The notes: generated by a model from the sequence alone, not told the origin. A DNA stretch of 64,000 nucleotides from Comamonas testosteroni ATCC 11996 (GCF_000241525.1 NZ_AHIL01000010.1:1-64000); one strand, 5' to 3'; positions 9,392 through 16,947 are shown, counted from the first letter of the stretch. Numbers and translations are program-made.

Positions 9392-9407
9392 ACAGAAACT
9401 GTATACA
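9392..9407. promoter_or_regulatory. Candidate GntR operator between ggt and hiuH
   Basis: ACAGAAACTGTATACA is the exact reverse complement of 672-687. It lies 118 bases upstream of ggt and 192 bases upstream of hiuH, so it could act on either promoter. Confidence 0.65.
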
Positions 9408-9598
9408 CTTTAGCGATCAAAGCGCTGCGCTCACGCGCGGGGAGGCTTTGTGATGGCATAGATGTTTCAGGGCTTGCGCAAACAGGAATGCAACAACGGC
9501 CTGCCTTCTGGGGCGTCGTCCTGCCTGAACCCGTTTTGCGTAAGTCGTGTGTTTGATACAACCAAGGGCAGTGGCAAACTGCCTGTGAGGAGATTTCC

Positions 9599-9949
9599 AT
9601 GGGCCTGAGCACCCACGTTCTCGACACCATGAATGGCTGCCCCGCCGCAGGCATGGCTGTCGAGCTGTTTTCCACCGAAGGCGACAAGGCCACGCTGATC
9701 AAGAGCTTGGTGCTCAATCATGACGGCCGCACCGATGCGCCGCTGTTCGACAACAACACGCTCAAGGTCGGCACCTACCGCCTGACCTTCGATGTTGCGG
9801 CCTACTTCAAGGCCCGTGGCGTGCAGCTGCCGGAACCCAGCTTTCTGAACAAGGTGAGCCTGGACTTCGGCGTGGCCAATGTGGAGCAGCACTACCACGT
9901 GCCTTTGCTGGTCAGCCCCTGGAGCTACTCCACTTATCGCGGCTCCTGA
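9599..9949 (+). CDS. uraH: 5-hydroxyisourate hydrolase (transthyretin-related)
   Basis: The 116-residue transthyretin-like protein has the N-terminal LSTHVLDTMNGCPAAGM and ends in the diagnostic YRGS tetrapeptide. It hydrolyses 5-hydroxyisourate, the product of urate oxidase, to OHCU. PuuD at 13267 makes its substrate; OHCU decarboxylase, allantoinase and allantoicase are not in this window. GAGGAG precedes the ATG. It has no signal peptide and is cytoplasmic. Confidence 0.95.
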   Translation: MGLSTHVLDTMNGCPAAGMAVELFSTEGDKATLIKSLVLNHDGRTDAPLFDNNTLKVGTYRLTFDVAAYFKARGVQLPEPSFLNKVSLDFGVANVEQHYHVPLLVSPWSYSTYRGS

Positions 9950-9984
9950 GCGGGACGTGAGTCTCTCGACCAGGGAGACATGGC

Positions 9985-10079
9985 AAAAACAAGAGCGGCT
10001 TGCGCACGTCATTTCAAGGTTTCAGCATTAAAAGGCATTGAAACCAAGAGATGACAGGCGCAAGCCGCTCCTGTTTTTT
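9985..10079. terminator. Large nested inverted repeat, bidirectional terminator
   Basis: GAGCGGCTTGCGC (9993-10005) pairs with GCGCAAGCCGCTC (10058-10070), flanked by AAAAAC and GTTTTTT. Inside it, GGTTTCA and TGAAACC (10018-10024, 10039-10045) form a second stem containing AAAAGGCATTGAAA, which recurs near 56452. It separates convergent hiuH and the DoxX gene. Confidence 0.75.
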
Positions 10080-10084
10080 AAGAC

Positions 10085-10474
10085 CTATTTGCCCTTGGAA
10101 TAAGCCATTGCCACGACCAGGGCGCTCACGAAATAAAAGGCCTGCAGCTCCAGCGCCCAGCCGCCGGTACTGTTGAGCATCAGAATCTGCCGGGTGTGCA
10201 TCAGCGCAAATGCCACCACCATATTCACCGCGATCACCAGTGCGGCGGGTACCACCCACAGGCCCACCAGCAACAGCAAAGGCGCGACCACTTCGCCCAG
10301 ATAGACCGCATACGCCAGAAATCCCGGTGCACCCAGACTCTCGATCTTCGCCTCGATGCTGCCTATGCCATAACGAATCTTGGCCCAGCCGTGCAGCAGC
10401 ATGAGCAAGGCCAGGGTGACACGCAGCACAACCAGAGCTGCCTTGGGGTGGTGAAAGTAATTCCAGAACTTCAT
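10085..10474 (-). CDS. DoxX-family inner-membrane protein
   Basis: This 129-residue protein has four predicted membrane segments (about 14-30, 52-72, 75-95 and 105-124) and the DoxX-family opening VVLRVTLALLMLLHGWAKI. The family is widespread and its biochemical role is mostly undefined; some members act with thiosulfate or redox enzymes. It stands alone, convergent to hiuH, so its place beside purine genes may be accidental. Confidence 0.85.
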   Translation of the reverse strand: MKFWNYFHHPKAALVVLRVTLALLMLLHGWAKIRYGIGSIEAKIESLGAPGFLAYAVYLGEVVAPLLLLVGLWVVPAALVIAVNMVVAFALMHTRQILMLNSTGGWALELQAFYFVSALVVAMAYSKGK

Positions 10475-10800
10475 GAATTTCCTGTCGTCCGCGCGATGCT
10501 TATATCAACAATGCTAGCGCCTGTTTCGGACAATTCGTCTGATTGCCTATGGATGGGGCCAAGTGTTGTCTTGTGTTCATGTTGTAGGTCTTTTTCGACA
10601 ACTGCGCTTGCCTTCTGTAGGCCAATGGCGCAAGCTGTAACCGCTGAGTTTTATCGGCAACGCTGCGCACTAGCATCGTGCCAACCCTGTTTCTGACAGC
10701 TTTGCATCGGGGGGATGTGCAAAAGCGACTCAATGTCGGACTGCAGGACCTTCTACCTCTGAAATGTGTCTACACATTCATCCCATGAAAGGATATAGGT
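10475..10800. other. Intergenic region between DoxX and YSC84 genes, with palindrome
   Basis: No supported ORF. It holds the two divergent promoters. AATGTGT-CT-ACACATT (10763-10778) is a perfect 7-2-7 inverted repeat 22 bases before the YSC84 start codon; it could be an operator or a 5' leader hairpin. Confidence 0.5.
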
Positions 10801-11385
10801 ATGCGTCAAATTTCTCTGCGTTCTGTTGCGATGGCTGCTGCACTGGCTGCCGGTGCCATGACCATGACGGCCTGCACCACGACCAAGCCTGACACGGCAT
10901 CGGCTCCCCGTGCCGATTCCACAACGGTCAATACCCGTGCCAATGCAGCTCTGGAGCGCCTGTACCAGACCGCACCAGGATCCAAGGAGATGGTGCAACG
11001 CGCCAAGGGTGTGCTGATCTTCCCGTCGGTGATTGGCGGCAGCTTTGTGGTGGGGGTCGAGCATGGCCGCGGCGTGCTGCGCGTGGGCGGTCACAACCGT
11101 GGTTTCTACAGCACGACAGCGGCCTCTATCGGATGGCAAGCTGGCGGTCAGTCCAAGGCTGTGATCTATGTGTTCAACACACAGGAAGCTCTGGACAAGT
11201 TCCTCAAGAGCGACGGCTGGTCCGTGGGGGCTGATGCCACCGTGGCCGCAGGCAAGATCGGTGCCAACGGCAGCGTGGACACCACGACCGCCCAGGCTCC
11301 GGTCACCAGCTATGTGCTGACCAACGCGGGTCTGGAAGCGGGCGTATCGCTGCAGGGCACCAAGATCACCAAGGTGGTCGAATAA
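10801..11385 (+). CDS. YSC84/SYLF-domain lipoprotein
   Basis: The 194-residue protein begins with a lipoprotein signal (MRQISLRSVAMAAALAAGAMT...TAC, cysteine about residue 25), followed by a SYLF lipid-binding domain (about 60-190) with the typical KGVLIFPSVIGGSF and GVSLQGTKITKV. Family members bind lipids or sit in the outer membrane; a precise bacterial function is not known. AAAGGA precedes the ATG and an inverted repeat lies just upstream. It is monocistronic with its own terminator. Confidence 0.88.
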   Translation: MRQISLRSVAMAAALAAGAMTMTACTTTKPDTASAPRADSTTVNTRANAALERLYQTAPGSKEMVQRAKGVLIFPSVIGGSFVVGVEHGRGVLRVGGHNRGFYSTTAASIGWQAGGQSKAVIYVFNTQEALDKFLKSDGWSVGADATVAAGKIGANGSVDTTTAQAPVTSYVLTNAGLEAGVSLQGTKITKVVE

Positions 11386-11404
11386 GCCTCGCCTGGCTTG
11401 TCGC

Positions 11405-11436
11405 AACAAAAACCGGCCTTGGCCGGTTTTTTGTTG
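11405..11436 (+). terminator. Rho-independent terminator after YSC84 gene
   Basis: AAAACCGGCC-TT-GGCCGGTTTTTT forms a perfect stem with a T run; the outer CAACA/TGTTG bases extend it. Confidence 0.9.
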
Positions 11437-11468
11437 TCCGATGCAGCTCGCTGCATCGCTGTGAGCTT

Positions 11469-11948
11469 TTACTGGCCCAGCTGACCTTCGGTCAGGGTGT
11501 CGAGCTGGAAGCGTCCCGACTTGTCCCACAGCCAGGTGTCGGTATAGGTCACGCTGCGGCCCGCAGCAGGGAAGGGGGCAGCGGAGCGCACGGCTCGCTC
11601 GATCTCGGCCACCACTTCGGGGGCATGGCTTGGCTTGCGCATCCAGTGCAGGTTTTTCACGCGGCCCTGGCCGTCAAGCTGAACTTGGAGCACGCCGATC
11701 GCATACAGCATGGGCGGCAGCATGCCCTGGTAGATGCGGCCGGAGTTGCGTTCATATAGATGCTGGGCAGCCTGCTTGCGATAGCCGGGGCTGGCCTTGT
11801 CGGCAGGCGTCGTACCGATGGATGGGCTTTGAGGTGCGATCTGACAGGCGGTCAGCACCGCTGCAACGGCAGCCATCATCCCGGTCCGCAGCCACTTCAG
11901 GGGACGGCGGGCTGGTGTGGCGCGGGTGGGGTCGTGGGTTTCAGACAT
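11469..11948 (-). CDS. Putative lipoprotein with TonB C-terminal-like domain
   Basis: The 159-residue protein has a basic N-terminus and hydrophobic stretch ending in the lipobox VLTAC (cysteine about 35). A short linker leads to a TonB-C-like fold (about 60-150; IGVLQVQLDGQGRVKNLHWMRKPSHAPEVVAEIERAVRSAAPFP). True TonB proteins span the periplasm with a long Pro-rich linker, which is absent here, so an energy-transducing role is doubtful. It converges on the YSC84 gene and diverges from xdhC. Confidence 0.7.
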   Translation of the reverse strand: MSETHDPTRATPARRPLKWLRTGMMAAVAAVLTACQIAPQSPSIGTTPADKASPGYRKQAAQHLYERNSGRIYQGMLPPMLYAIGVLQVQLDGQGRVKNLHWMRKPSHAPEVVAEIERAVRSAAPFPAAGRSVTYTDTWLWDKSGRFQLDTLTEGQLGQ

Positions 11949-12144
11949 GCCGCCAAGCGTAGCCGCAAATGGACGGAGGCAGCTGCCTGGGGGCGCAATT
12001 CTGACGCCTCCTCGTGAAAAATCTGCAACGACTCGTCAAATCCGGTTCAGATATGCATCCGATTAATGTGCTCATACGCTTGTCTGTCTATTGCGACTCG
12101 CAAAATGCATGAACATCGGTCATCAAAGCAATCGGCGTTCGGTC

Positions 12145-12975
12145 ATGTGGAGTGAAACACAGCAAGGAATCTTGAACCGTCTGGCGCAGCAGCCGCTGTG
12201 CTGGGTGCAGGTACATGCCACTCGTGGCTCCGTTCCCCGTGAGGAGGGGGCCTGGATGGCTGTGTTTGCCGATGAGGTGATGGGGACGATCGGTGGTGGT
12301 CATCTGGAGTGGCAGGCCATTGCCCAGGCTCGCCAGTTGCTGGCGCAGTGGGACGCAGACCCCTCAGCCTTGCGCGAGCATATCCAGCGGTATGCGCTTG
12401 GCCCCAGTCTGGGCCAATGCTGCGGCGGTGCCTTGGAGCTGCACTTTGCATGGTTTGATGCCCGCGATGCCCAACGTCTGCGAGCCTTGATGCCCGAGCC
12501 GTCGCAGTGTGTGGCCTTGTTCGGCGCGGGCCATGTGGGGCATGCGCTGGTGCGCATCTTGCGCAGCTTGCCGTACCGCGTGGTCTGGGTGGACAGCCGC
12601 GATGCAGTCTTTCCCGTGGAAGAGCAGATAGGTGTGCAGTGCGAGCATTCCGATCCGGTGCAGGCTGCGGTGGCACAGCTGCCGCCGCAGTCGCAGGTGC
12701 TCATCATGAGCTTCAGCCATGCCGAAGACCTGGAGGTTGTGGGGCAATGCCTGCTGCGCCAGCGTGAGCGAGGAGATCTGCCTTTTGTGGGGTTGATTGG
12801 CAGCAAGACCAAATGGGCCAGTTTCAGCAGCCGCCTGCGCAGTCGAGGGTTCAGCGATGCAGAGCTGGCTCACATCACCTGCCCGATCGGCGTGCCGGGA
12901 ATTACCGGCAAGGAGCCCGAGGTGATCGCTGTGGCGGTGGCTGCACAGCTTCTGCAGCGCTTGTCTGCGAGCTGA
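12145..12975 (+). CDS. xdhC: Xanthine dehydrogenase accessory protein XdhC
   Basis: The 276-residue XdhC protein has both family domains: the N-terminal XdhC/CoxI part with GSVPREEGAWM, GTIGGGHLEWQA and LGQCCGGALEL, and a C-terminal Rossmann part with LFGAGHVGHALV and VGLIGSKTKW. It binds molybdenum cofactor and helps sulfurate and insert it into xanthine-dehydrogenase-type enzymes. The ATG at 12145 is preferred over one 54 bases upstream because homology starts there. xdhA and xdhB, normally just before it, are absent; the only XDH-type enzyme in the window is at 47848. Confidence 0.93.
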   Translation: MWSETQQGILNRLAQQPLCWVQVHATRGSVPREEGAWMAVFADEVMGTIGGGHLEWQAIAQARQLLAQWDADPSALREHIQRYALGPSLGQCCGGALELHFAWFDARDAQRLRALMPEPSQCVALFGAGHVGHALVRILRSLPYRVVWVDSRDAVFPVEEQIGVQCEHSDPVQAAVAQLPPQSQVLIMSFSHAEDLEVVGQCLLRQRERGDLPFVGLIGSKTKWASFSSRLRSRGFSDAELAHITCPIGVPGITGKEPEVIAVAVAAQLLQRLSAS

Positions 12976-13126
12976 TGGTGCAATGAATGCCCTGATCTGG
13001 GGCGTGTTGCCGTAAACATGCTGTTACCTGCCCTAAAAATCAGGCCCGATCCTTGCATATCGCTCTTGTATTAGGGAAATCTCTAGGATGGTTTATCCCT
13101 GATTCGAGAGTTGTGGCAGCAAAAAT

Positions 13127-13138
13127 TGCATACACTTT
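13127..13138. promoter_or_regulatory. Candidate GntR operator upstream of puuD
   Basis: TGCATACACTTT differs from the ggt/hiuH site (TGTATACACTTT) by one base and lies about 130 bases before the puuD start. The rest of 12976-13266 shows no ORF; AGGGA...TCCCT arms occur at 13074-13100. Confidence 0.5.
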
Positions 13139-13266
13139 CGGTCGACAGAATGGTCGCAGCGGTGCCCCGTGTGTAACGTCCGGGAGCGCGGCCTTTTCTT
13201 CTGCTCAGAGCGCCCGCAGTGGTGAGCAGGTTGTTCGGCAGCCCCACGCTGCCAAGGTTGAGAGCT

Positions 13267-14574
13267 ATGGAAAGCTACATTCTCGACTGGGCCGGCCTGC
13301 TGTTGCGGTGGCTCCACGTCATTACCGCGATCGCCTGGGTCGGTTCCTCCTTCTACTTTGTGTTCCTGGACAGCAGCTTGACGCCGCCCGTGGATGACGA
13401 CCTGAAAAAGCAGGGCGTTAACGGCGAACTCTGGGCTGTGCACGGTGGCGGTTTCTACCACCCCGTCAAGTTCAATGTGTCTCCTCCCAAGATGCCGGAT
13501 CACCTGCACTGGTTCTACTGGGAAAGCTACACCACGTGGCTGTCCGGTTTTGCCCTGCTGACGGTCTCCTACCTCTGGAACGCCAATATCTATCTGGTCA
13601 CTCCCGGCGACCCCAATGCCATGAGCACCGGCGCCGCTGTGGCTTCGGCTCTGGGCTTCCTGGTGGTCTTCTGGCTGCTGTATGACTTCATCTGCCGCAC
13701 CTTCGGCCAGAAGAAGAATGGCGACGCCACCGTCGGTGCCATGGTTCTGGTCCTGGTGTGTATCGCCGCCTACCTGGCCTGCCACATCTTCCCCGGCCAG
13801 GCAGCCTTCCTGCTGATGGGCGCGATGATCGCGACGTCCATGAGCGCCAACGTGTTCTTCTGGATCATCCCTGGCCAGCGCAAGGTGGTGGCTTCGCTCA
13901 AGGCTGGTGAGCCTGTGGACCCTCGTCACGGCCAACGTGCCAAGCAGCGCAGCGTGCACAACACGTATTTCACGCTGCCCGTGCTGTTCGCCATGCTGTC
14001 CAATCACTATGGCTGGTTGTACAGCCACAAGCTGAACTGGCTGGTGCTGATCGGCATGATGTTTGCCGGCGCTGCCATTCGCCAGTTCTTCGTGATGCGC
14101 CATGGCTACAAGCTCGGTCGCAACAGCCACCCCTGGCCTTACGCTGCTGTCGGCGTAGCTGCTCTGCTGGCCGTGTTTGTCTGGCTCAAGCCTGCTCCTG
14201 TGGCTGCAACCGCTCCTGTTGCTGCAGCGCCTGCCGCTCCAGCTCCTGCAGCACCCGCTGCCACTGCCGAGCCAGCGGCTCCCGCCGCTGAAGGCGCAGC
14301 ACCGGCAGCCGCAGCACCGGCCGCTGCTGGTGGCGAAGGCTTTGCCAAGGTCAATGCCATCTTCCAGCAGCATTGTGTGGTGTGCCACGGCACTGCCATC
14401 CAGCAAAAGGCGGTCCGTCTGGACTCCCCCGAAGCAGTGAAGTCGCACGCCCAGCAGATCTACCAGCAGGTGGTTCAGCTGAAGAAAATGCCTTTTGGCA
14501 ATCCTGGCGCACTGTCCGAGGACGAGCGCAACCTGATCAAGACCTGGTACGAGTCCGGCGCTGCCGTGAACTGA
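13267..14574 (+). CDS. puuD: Membrane-bound urate oxidase (urate hydroxylase) with cytochrome c domain
   Basis: The 435-residue protein starts with MESYILDWAGLLLRWLHVI and has about eight membrane segments in the DUF989 urate-oxidase domain (residues 1-300). An Ala/Pro-rich linker follows (about 305-355), then a mono-haem cytochrome c domain with CVVCH at 370-374. Family members convert urate to 5-hydroxyisourate and pass electrons to the respiratory chain rather than to oxygen. The product feeds hiuH. The ATG at 13267 is chosen over one 48 bases earlier because the first helix begins at once. Confidence 0.95.
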   Translation: MESYILDWAGLLLRWLHVITAIAWVGSSFYFVFLDSSLTPPVDDDLKKQGVNGELWAVHGGGFYHPVKFNVSPPKMPDHLHWFYWESYTTWLSGFALLTVSYLWNANIYLVTPGDPNAMSTGAAVASALGFLVVFWLLYDFICRTFGQKKNGDATVGAMVLVLVCIAAYLACHIFPGQAAFLLMGAMIATSMSANVFFWIIPGQRKVVASLKAGEPVDPRHGQRAKQRSVHNTYFTLPVLFAMLSNHYGWLYSHKLNWLVLIGMMFAGAAIRQFFVMRHGYKLGRNSHPWPYAAVGVAALLAVFVWLKPAPVAATAPVAAAPAAPAPAAPAATAEPAAPAAEGAAPAAAAPAAAGGEGFAKVNAIFQQHCVVCHGTAIQQKAVRLDSPEAVKSHAQQIYQQVVQLKKMPFGNPGALSEDERNLIKTWYESGAAVN

Positions 14575-14596
14575 TCATCAGCTGTTGTTCTGGGTA

Positions 14597-14689
14597 ATCA
14601 AAGTCGTCAACTGGAAACTAAAGTCGTAAACATCGACCTGGCATCCATGCGGCTTTCCTGGAGGGGGCGCGGCATCAAAGTCGTCAACT
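14597..14689 (+). repeat. Three short direct repeats AAAGTCGT(C/A)AAC after puuD
   Basis: Copies lie at 14600-14611, 14620-14631 (one mismatch) and 14677-14688. The first and third share 16 bases, ATCAAAGTCGTCAACT. Clustered short direct repeats of this kind mark ends of IS21- or Tn7-like elements, but no transposase is present, so a transposon relic is only a suggestion. They mark the left border of the low-GC patch. Confidence 0.6.
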
Positions 14690-14698
14690 CCCTTCCCT

Positions 14699-14735
14699 AA
14701 TAGAAAAAGCGCTCGTTGTGAGCGCTTTTTCTATT
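14699..14735. terminator. Perfect 16-bp-stem bidirectional terminator
   Basis: AATAGAAAAAGCGCTC and GAGCGCTTTTTCTATT enclose GTTGT. The A and T runs on either side make it work in both directions. Confidence 0.85.
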
Positions 14736-15029
14736 GAAGATTCAATGGGCTGGATTCACGAGCGTAGCGCAAGCGTGGGACCCCCCGTGAATAAATCCGA
14801 GAACACCCCTGAGGCCGTATGCAGTCGCTCAACTCAAAGATGCCTATGACTGCCAGTGCCCAAAGCAGTCATTTGAGCGCGACTGCCATGGAGGTCTGCT
14901 TTAAAGCTCAAAGCAGTCACTGGACTGTCACGAATTCCAGGTGCCCTTTTTTGCCTGCATCGAACCGGTGCTTTCGACCCATAGCGGTCCTAGCAATAGC
15001 GTATAAACAGGCTTTGGCAGAAGGTCCGA
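14736..15029. other. Low-GC spacer with AAAGCAGTCA repeats
   Basis: AAAGCAGTCA occurs twice (near 14862 and 14911) among several GACTGCC/GGACTGT fragments. A 76-codon frame at 14819-15049 has no recognisable protein character and overlaps the next gene. I see no supported gene here. Confidence 0.4.
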
Positions 15030-15290
15030 ATGAATCAAGAAACCAATAAATATGTTGTACAAGCTATTGCTGAGTACGCCCTATTTCTTGAGTTCTCAGG
15101 AGAAGATGTGCTCTCACCTGATGCAGCAATTCAAGCAATGGAGCAATTGGCTGCAACTCTGCAGATGGCAGATGAAGAAACCAAGTCTTCGCTGTGTTTG
15201 CAGTTTGAAACCCTTGCTGCGAAGTCTTCCGGGCAGCAGTCCACTTTCCTTCGGGGGCTGAGTGAGGCTCTGGGTCTAGCAAAGGGCTGA
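15030..15290 (+). CDS. Small hypothetical protein
   Basis: The 86-residue, acidic, all-helical protein (opening MNQETNKYVVQAIAEYALFL) has no motif I recognise. AGAAGG eight bases before the ATG supports translation. It lies alone at the start of the low-GC accessory patch, before the MerR gene. It could be an accessory or cassette-borne protein; no function is proposed. Confidence 0.55.
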   Translation: MNQETNKYVVQAIAEYALFLEFSGEDVLSPDAAIQAMEQLAATLQMADEETKSSLCLQFETLAAKSSGQQSTFLRGLSEALGLAKG

Positions 15291-15353
15291 GCGTTACCTG
15301 TACGGCTGCTTCTGGCCGGTGGCGGCTGTCGCTGTTCGGCCCAAAGTAGGTAT

Positions 15354-15782
15354 TCAAGTTGACTTGCCCTTACTGGCTGCAACTGTAAGTGGCTGAATTT
15401 TCCCTGCCAAGGCCGCATGCATTAGCCGTTGAAACGTTGGGCAATCAAGATGGTTTTTCTCGGGGCAGTTGGCTGCATGTCGTAAGCCGTCACGCACTGC
15501 CTTTAATTGCTTGATGGATCTCTCTACTAGATCGGCCTTGGCGAGCAACATTTCTCTAGGTACCTGAATGTTCCCATCAAGAGGCAACATTGCTCTAATT
15601 TCGTCGAGTGAGAACCCTGCTGCCCGTCCGAGAGCGATGACCGATAAGTGCTCTAGAACTTGAGCATCAAACAGTCGCCGCTGACCATGTCTCCCGATAG
15701 AGCGGATCAACCCTTTCTCTTCATAGAAACGAAGTGTTGGTGCAGATAGTCCTGTTCGTTTTGCTACTTCTGTGATGTCCAT
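15354..15782 (-). CDS. MerR-family transcriptional regulator
   Basis: The 142-residue protein has the MerR winged helix (residues 1-70; MDITEVAKRTGLSAPTLRFYEEKGLI) and a dimerisation helix. The C-terminal part has a cysteine pair region (ANCPEKNHLDCP, about 107-118) that could sense metal or redox, as in SoxR/CueR relatives, though it is not a canonical binding loop. It diverges from the DUF2938 gene across a promoter with the stretched 19-base spacer typical of MerR targets. Confidence 0.88.
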   Translation of the reverse strand: MDITEVAKRTGLSAPTLRFYEEKGLIRSIGRHGQRRLFDAQVLEHLSVIALGRAAGFSLDEIRAMLPLDGNIQVPREMLLAKADLVERSIKQLKAVRDGLRHAANCPEKNHLDCPTFQRLMHAALAGKIQPLTVAASKGKST

Positions 15783-15791
15783 ATTCAGGTC

Positions 15792-15822
15792 TTGCGCTCA
15801 AGTGCACTTGAGCTTTTACAGT
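15792..15822 (+). promoter_or_regulatory. MerR-type promoter with 19-bp spacer and palindromic operator
   Basis: A -35 element TTGCGC (15792-15797) and a -10 element TACAGT (15817-15822) are separated by 19 bases. The spacer holds the perfect 16-base palindrome CTCAAGTGCACTTGAG (15797-15812). Overlong spacers bridged by a palindrome are the hallmark of MerR-activated promoters. Confidence 0.8.
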
Positions 15823-15862
15823 GGTTCACATCACTGTAAATCACCAGAAGCAATACGAAAAA

Positions 15863-16354
15863 ATGACTACGCTGACAAACGGTTGGACGCTGATTTTTGG
15901 TCTTGGCGTTGGCGCAACATTACTGATGGACTTGTGGTCTGCCGTGCTCCGTCGCATGGGAATAGCCACCTTGAACTACGCAATGCTTGGACGCTGGTGC
16001 CTTCACTGGCGCAACGGTATCTGGTTTCACAAGTCAGTCAAAGAGGCTCAACCAATGGGCGGCGAAAATGTCGTTGGCTGGACGCTGCACTATCTGACAG
16101 GAATTGCTTTCGCGCAGGTATTTGTGCTCGTTACAGGGCGCCAGTGGATAGAAGTGCCTGCCTTGGCTCCAGCGCTGATTTTTGGCGTGGCGACAGTGCT
16201 TTTCCCGTGGACCGTCTTGCAACCAGCGCTAGGGGCTGGATTCGCAAGTGCGAAAACACCTCGTCCATGGCTCAGCCGCGTAGTGAGTCTGGCGACGCAT
16301 CTGGTTTTTGGAGCCAGCCTATACCTTTGCGCCAGAGCCTTCATGGCACTTTAA
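15863..16354 (+). CDS. DUF2938-family integral membrane protein
   Basis: The 163-residue protein starts at the ATG at 15863; the frame is open upstream to 15821, but that would overlap the -10 element. Four hydrophobic segments (about 8-24, 66-86, 93-118, 135-158) and the motif GENVVGWTLHYLTGIAFA fit the DUF2938 family, whose function is unknown. It is the evident target of the divergent MerR regulator. Confidence 0.82.
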   Translation: MTTLTNGWTLIFGLGVGATLLMDLWSAVLRRMGIATLNYAMLGRWCLHWRNGIWFHKSVKEAQPMGGENVVGWTLHYLTGIAFAQVFVLVTGRQWIEVPALAPALIFGVATVLFPWTVLQPALGAGFASAKTPRPWLSRVVSLATHLVFGASLYLCARAFMAL

Positions 16355-16416
16355 CGACTGCTTCTAGGCGGTAGCAGCCAGCCACCGAGGGCTGCTCGCG
16401 CCCCAGAGCGGTCATG

Positions 16417-16476
16417 CACTAATGCCTGAATTAAGCTGAGCCGCGAAGCGGCTTCGGCTTGAATGAATTGTTATGT
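16417..16476 (-). mobile_element. Integron attC recombination site (aadA-like)
   Basis: Read on the minus strand, this runs from an ACATAAC R''-like core through AATTCATTCAAGCC and an imperfect stem-loop around GCCGCTTCGCGGC, then CTTAATTCAGGC and an ATTAGTGC R'-like core. Layout and wording closely match attC sites of aadA-type cassettes. The stop codon of the neighbouring gene lies inside the R'' box, the usual cassette arrangement. The R' core has A instead of G at the GTT crossover, so activity may be reduced. Confidence 0.85.
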
Positions 16477-16947
16477 TGCATCCGCGTGCTCCTCAAGGGC
16501 CTTGAGCACCTCCAGCGTGATCTCCGCTGGATTGCCGTACGTTCCGTTGAAAGCCAACTGAAGCTCATCATCGAGCACGTTAAATTGATAGTAGACATCG
16601 TCGGGAAGGCTAGTTGTTTGAGCTACACGCATGGCAGCGAGAGTCGCCTCTTCTACGGTTACGTCCCCAGCCTTGAGTTGGACAAGTATGTCGGCCAAGA
16701 GGAGCCTGCCCGCAGCCTGCTGATCTCCACCGTGGGCTGCGGCTTGGAGCGCATCCATGGCGCTGTTGTGATCATTGGCAATTGCAATCTCAATGACCTC
16801 AAAGGGGGGCTCGTCTAACGCTTCAATGATAGAAAAGGCCCAATCCTTGCTTCTTTGAAGCGGCAACACGCCAACAGCGACTCCAGCCCAAAAGTATGAG
16901 CAGATCGTTCCTTGCGTAACGCTCGTGGGAAACTCTCTGTGCGACAT
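16471..16947 (-). CDS. Hypothetical protein of an integron gene cassette
   Basis: The 158-residue, acidic, mostly helical protein has no family I recognise. Its stop codon lies within the attC R'' core at 16470-16476, which marks it as a cassette-encoded gene. The start at 16947 (MSHREFPTSVTQG) is the only ATG near the frame start. No integrase is in the window, so the cassette is orphaned. The next upstream gene on the same strand is the P-loop kinase, 140 bases away. Confidence 0.65.
   Translation of the reverse strand: MSHREFPTSVTQGTICSYFWAGVAVGVLPLQRSKDWAFSIIEALDEPPFEVIEIAIANDHNSAMDALQAAAHGGDQQAAGRLLLADILVQLKAGDVTVEEATLAAMRVAQTTSLPDDVYYQFNVLDDELQLAFNGTYGNPAEITLEVLKALEEHADAT

Noticed and set aside
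14819..15049. 76-codon plus-strand frame before the small hypothetical gene
   Set aside because: Its composition is unlike a protein, it has no ribosome site, and it overlaps the better-supported gene starting at 15030.
15299..15345. Possible second attC after the small gene at 15030
   Set aside because: There are GGCTGCTTCTGGCC-type stems, but no paired R/L boxes around them.
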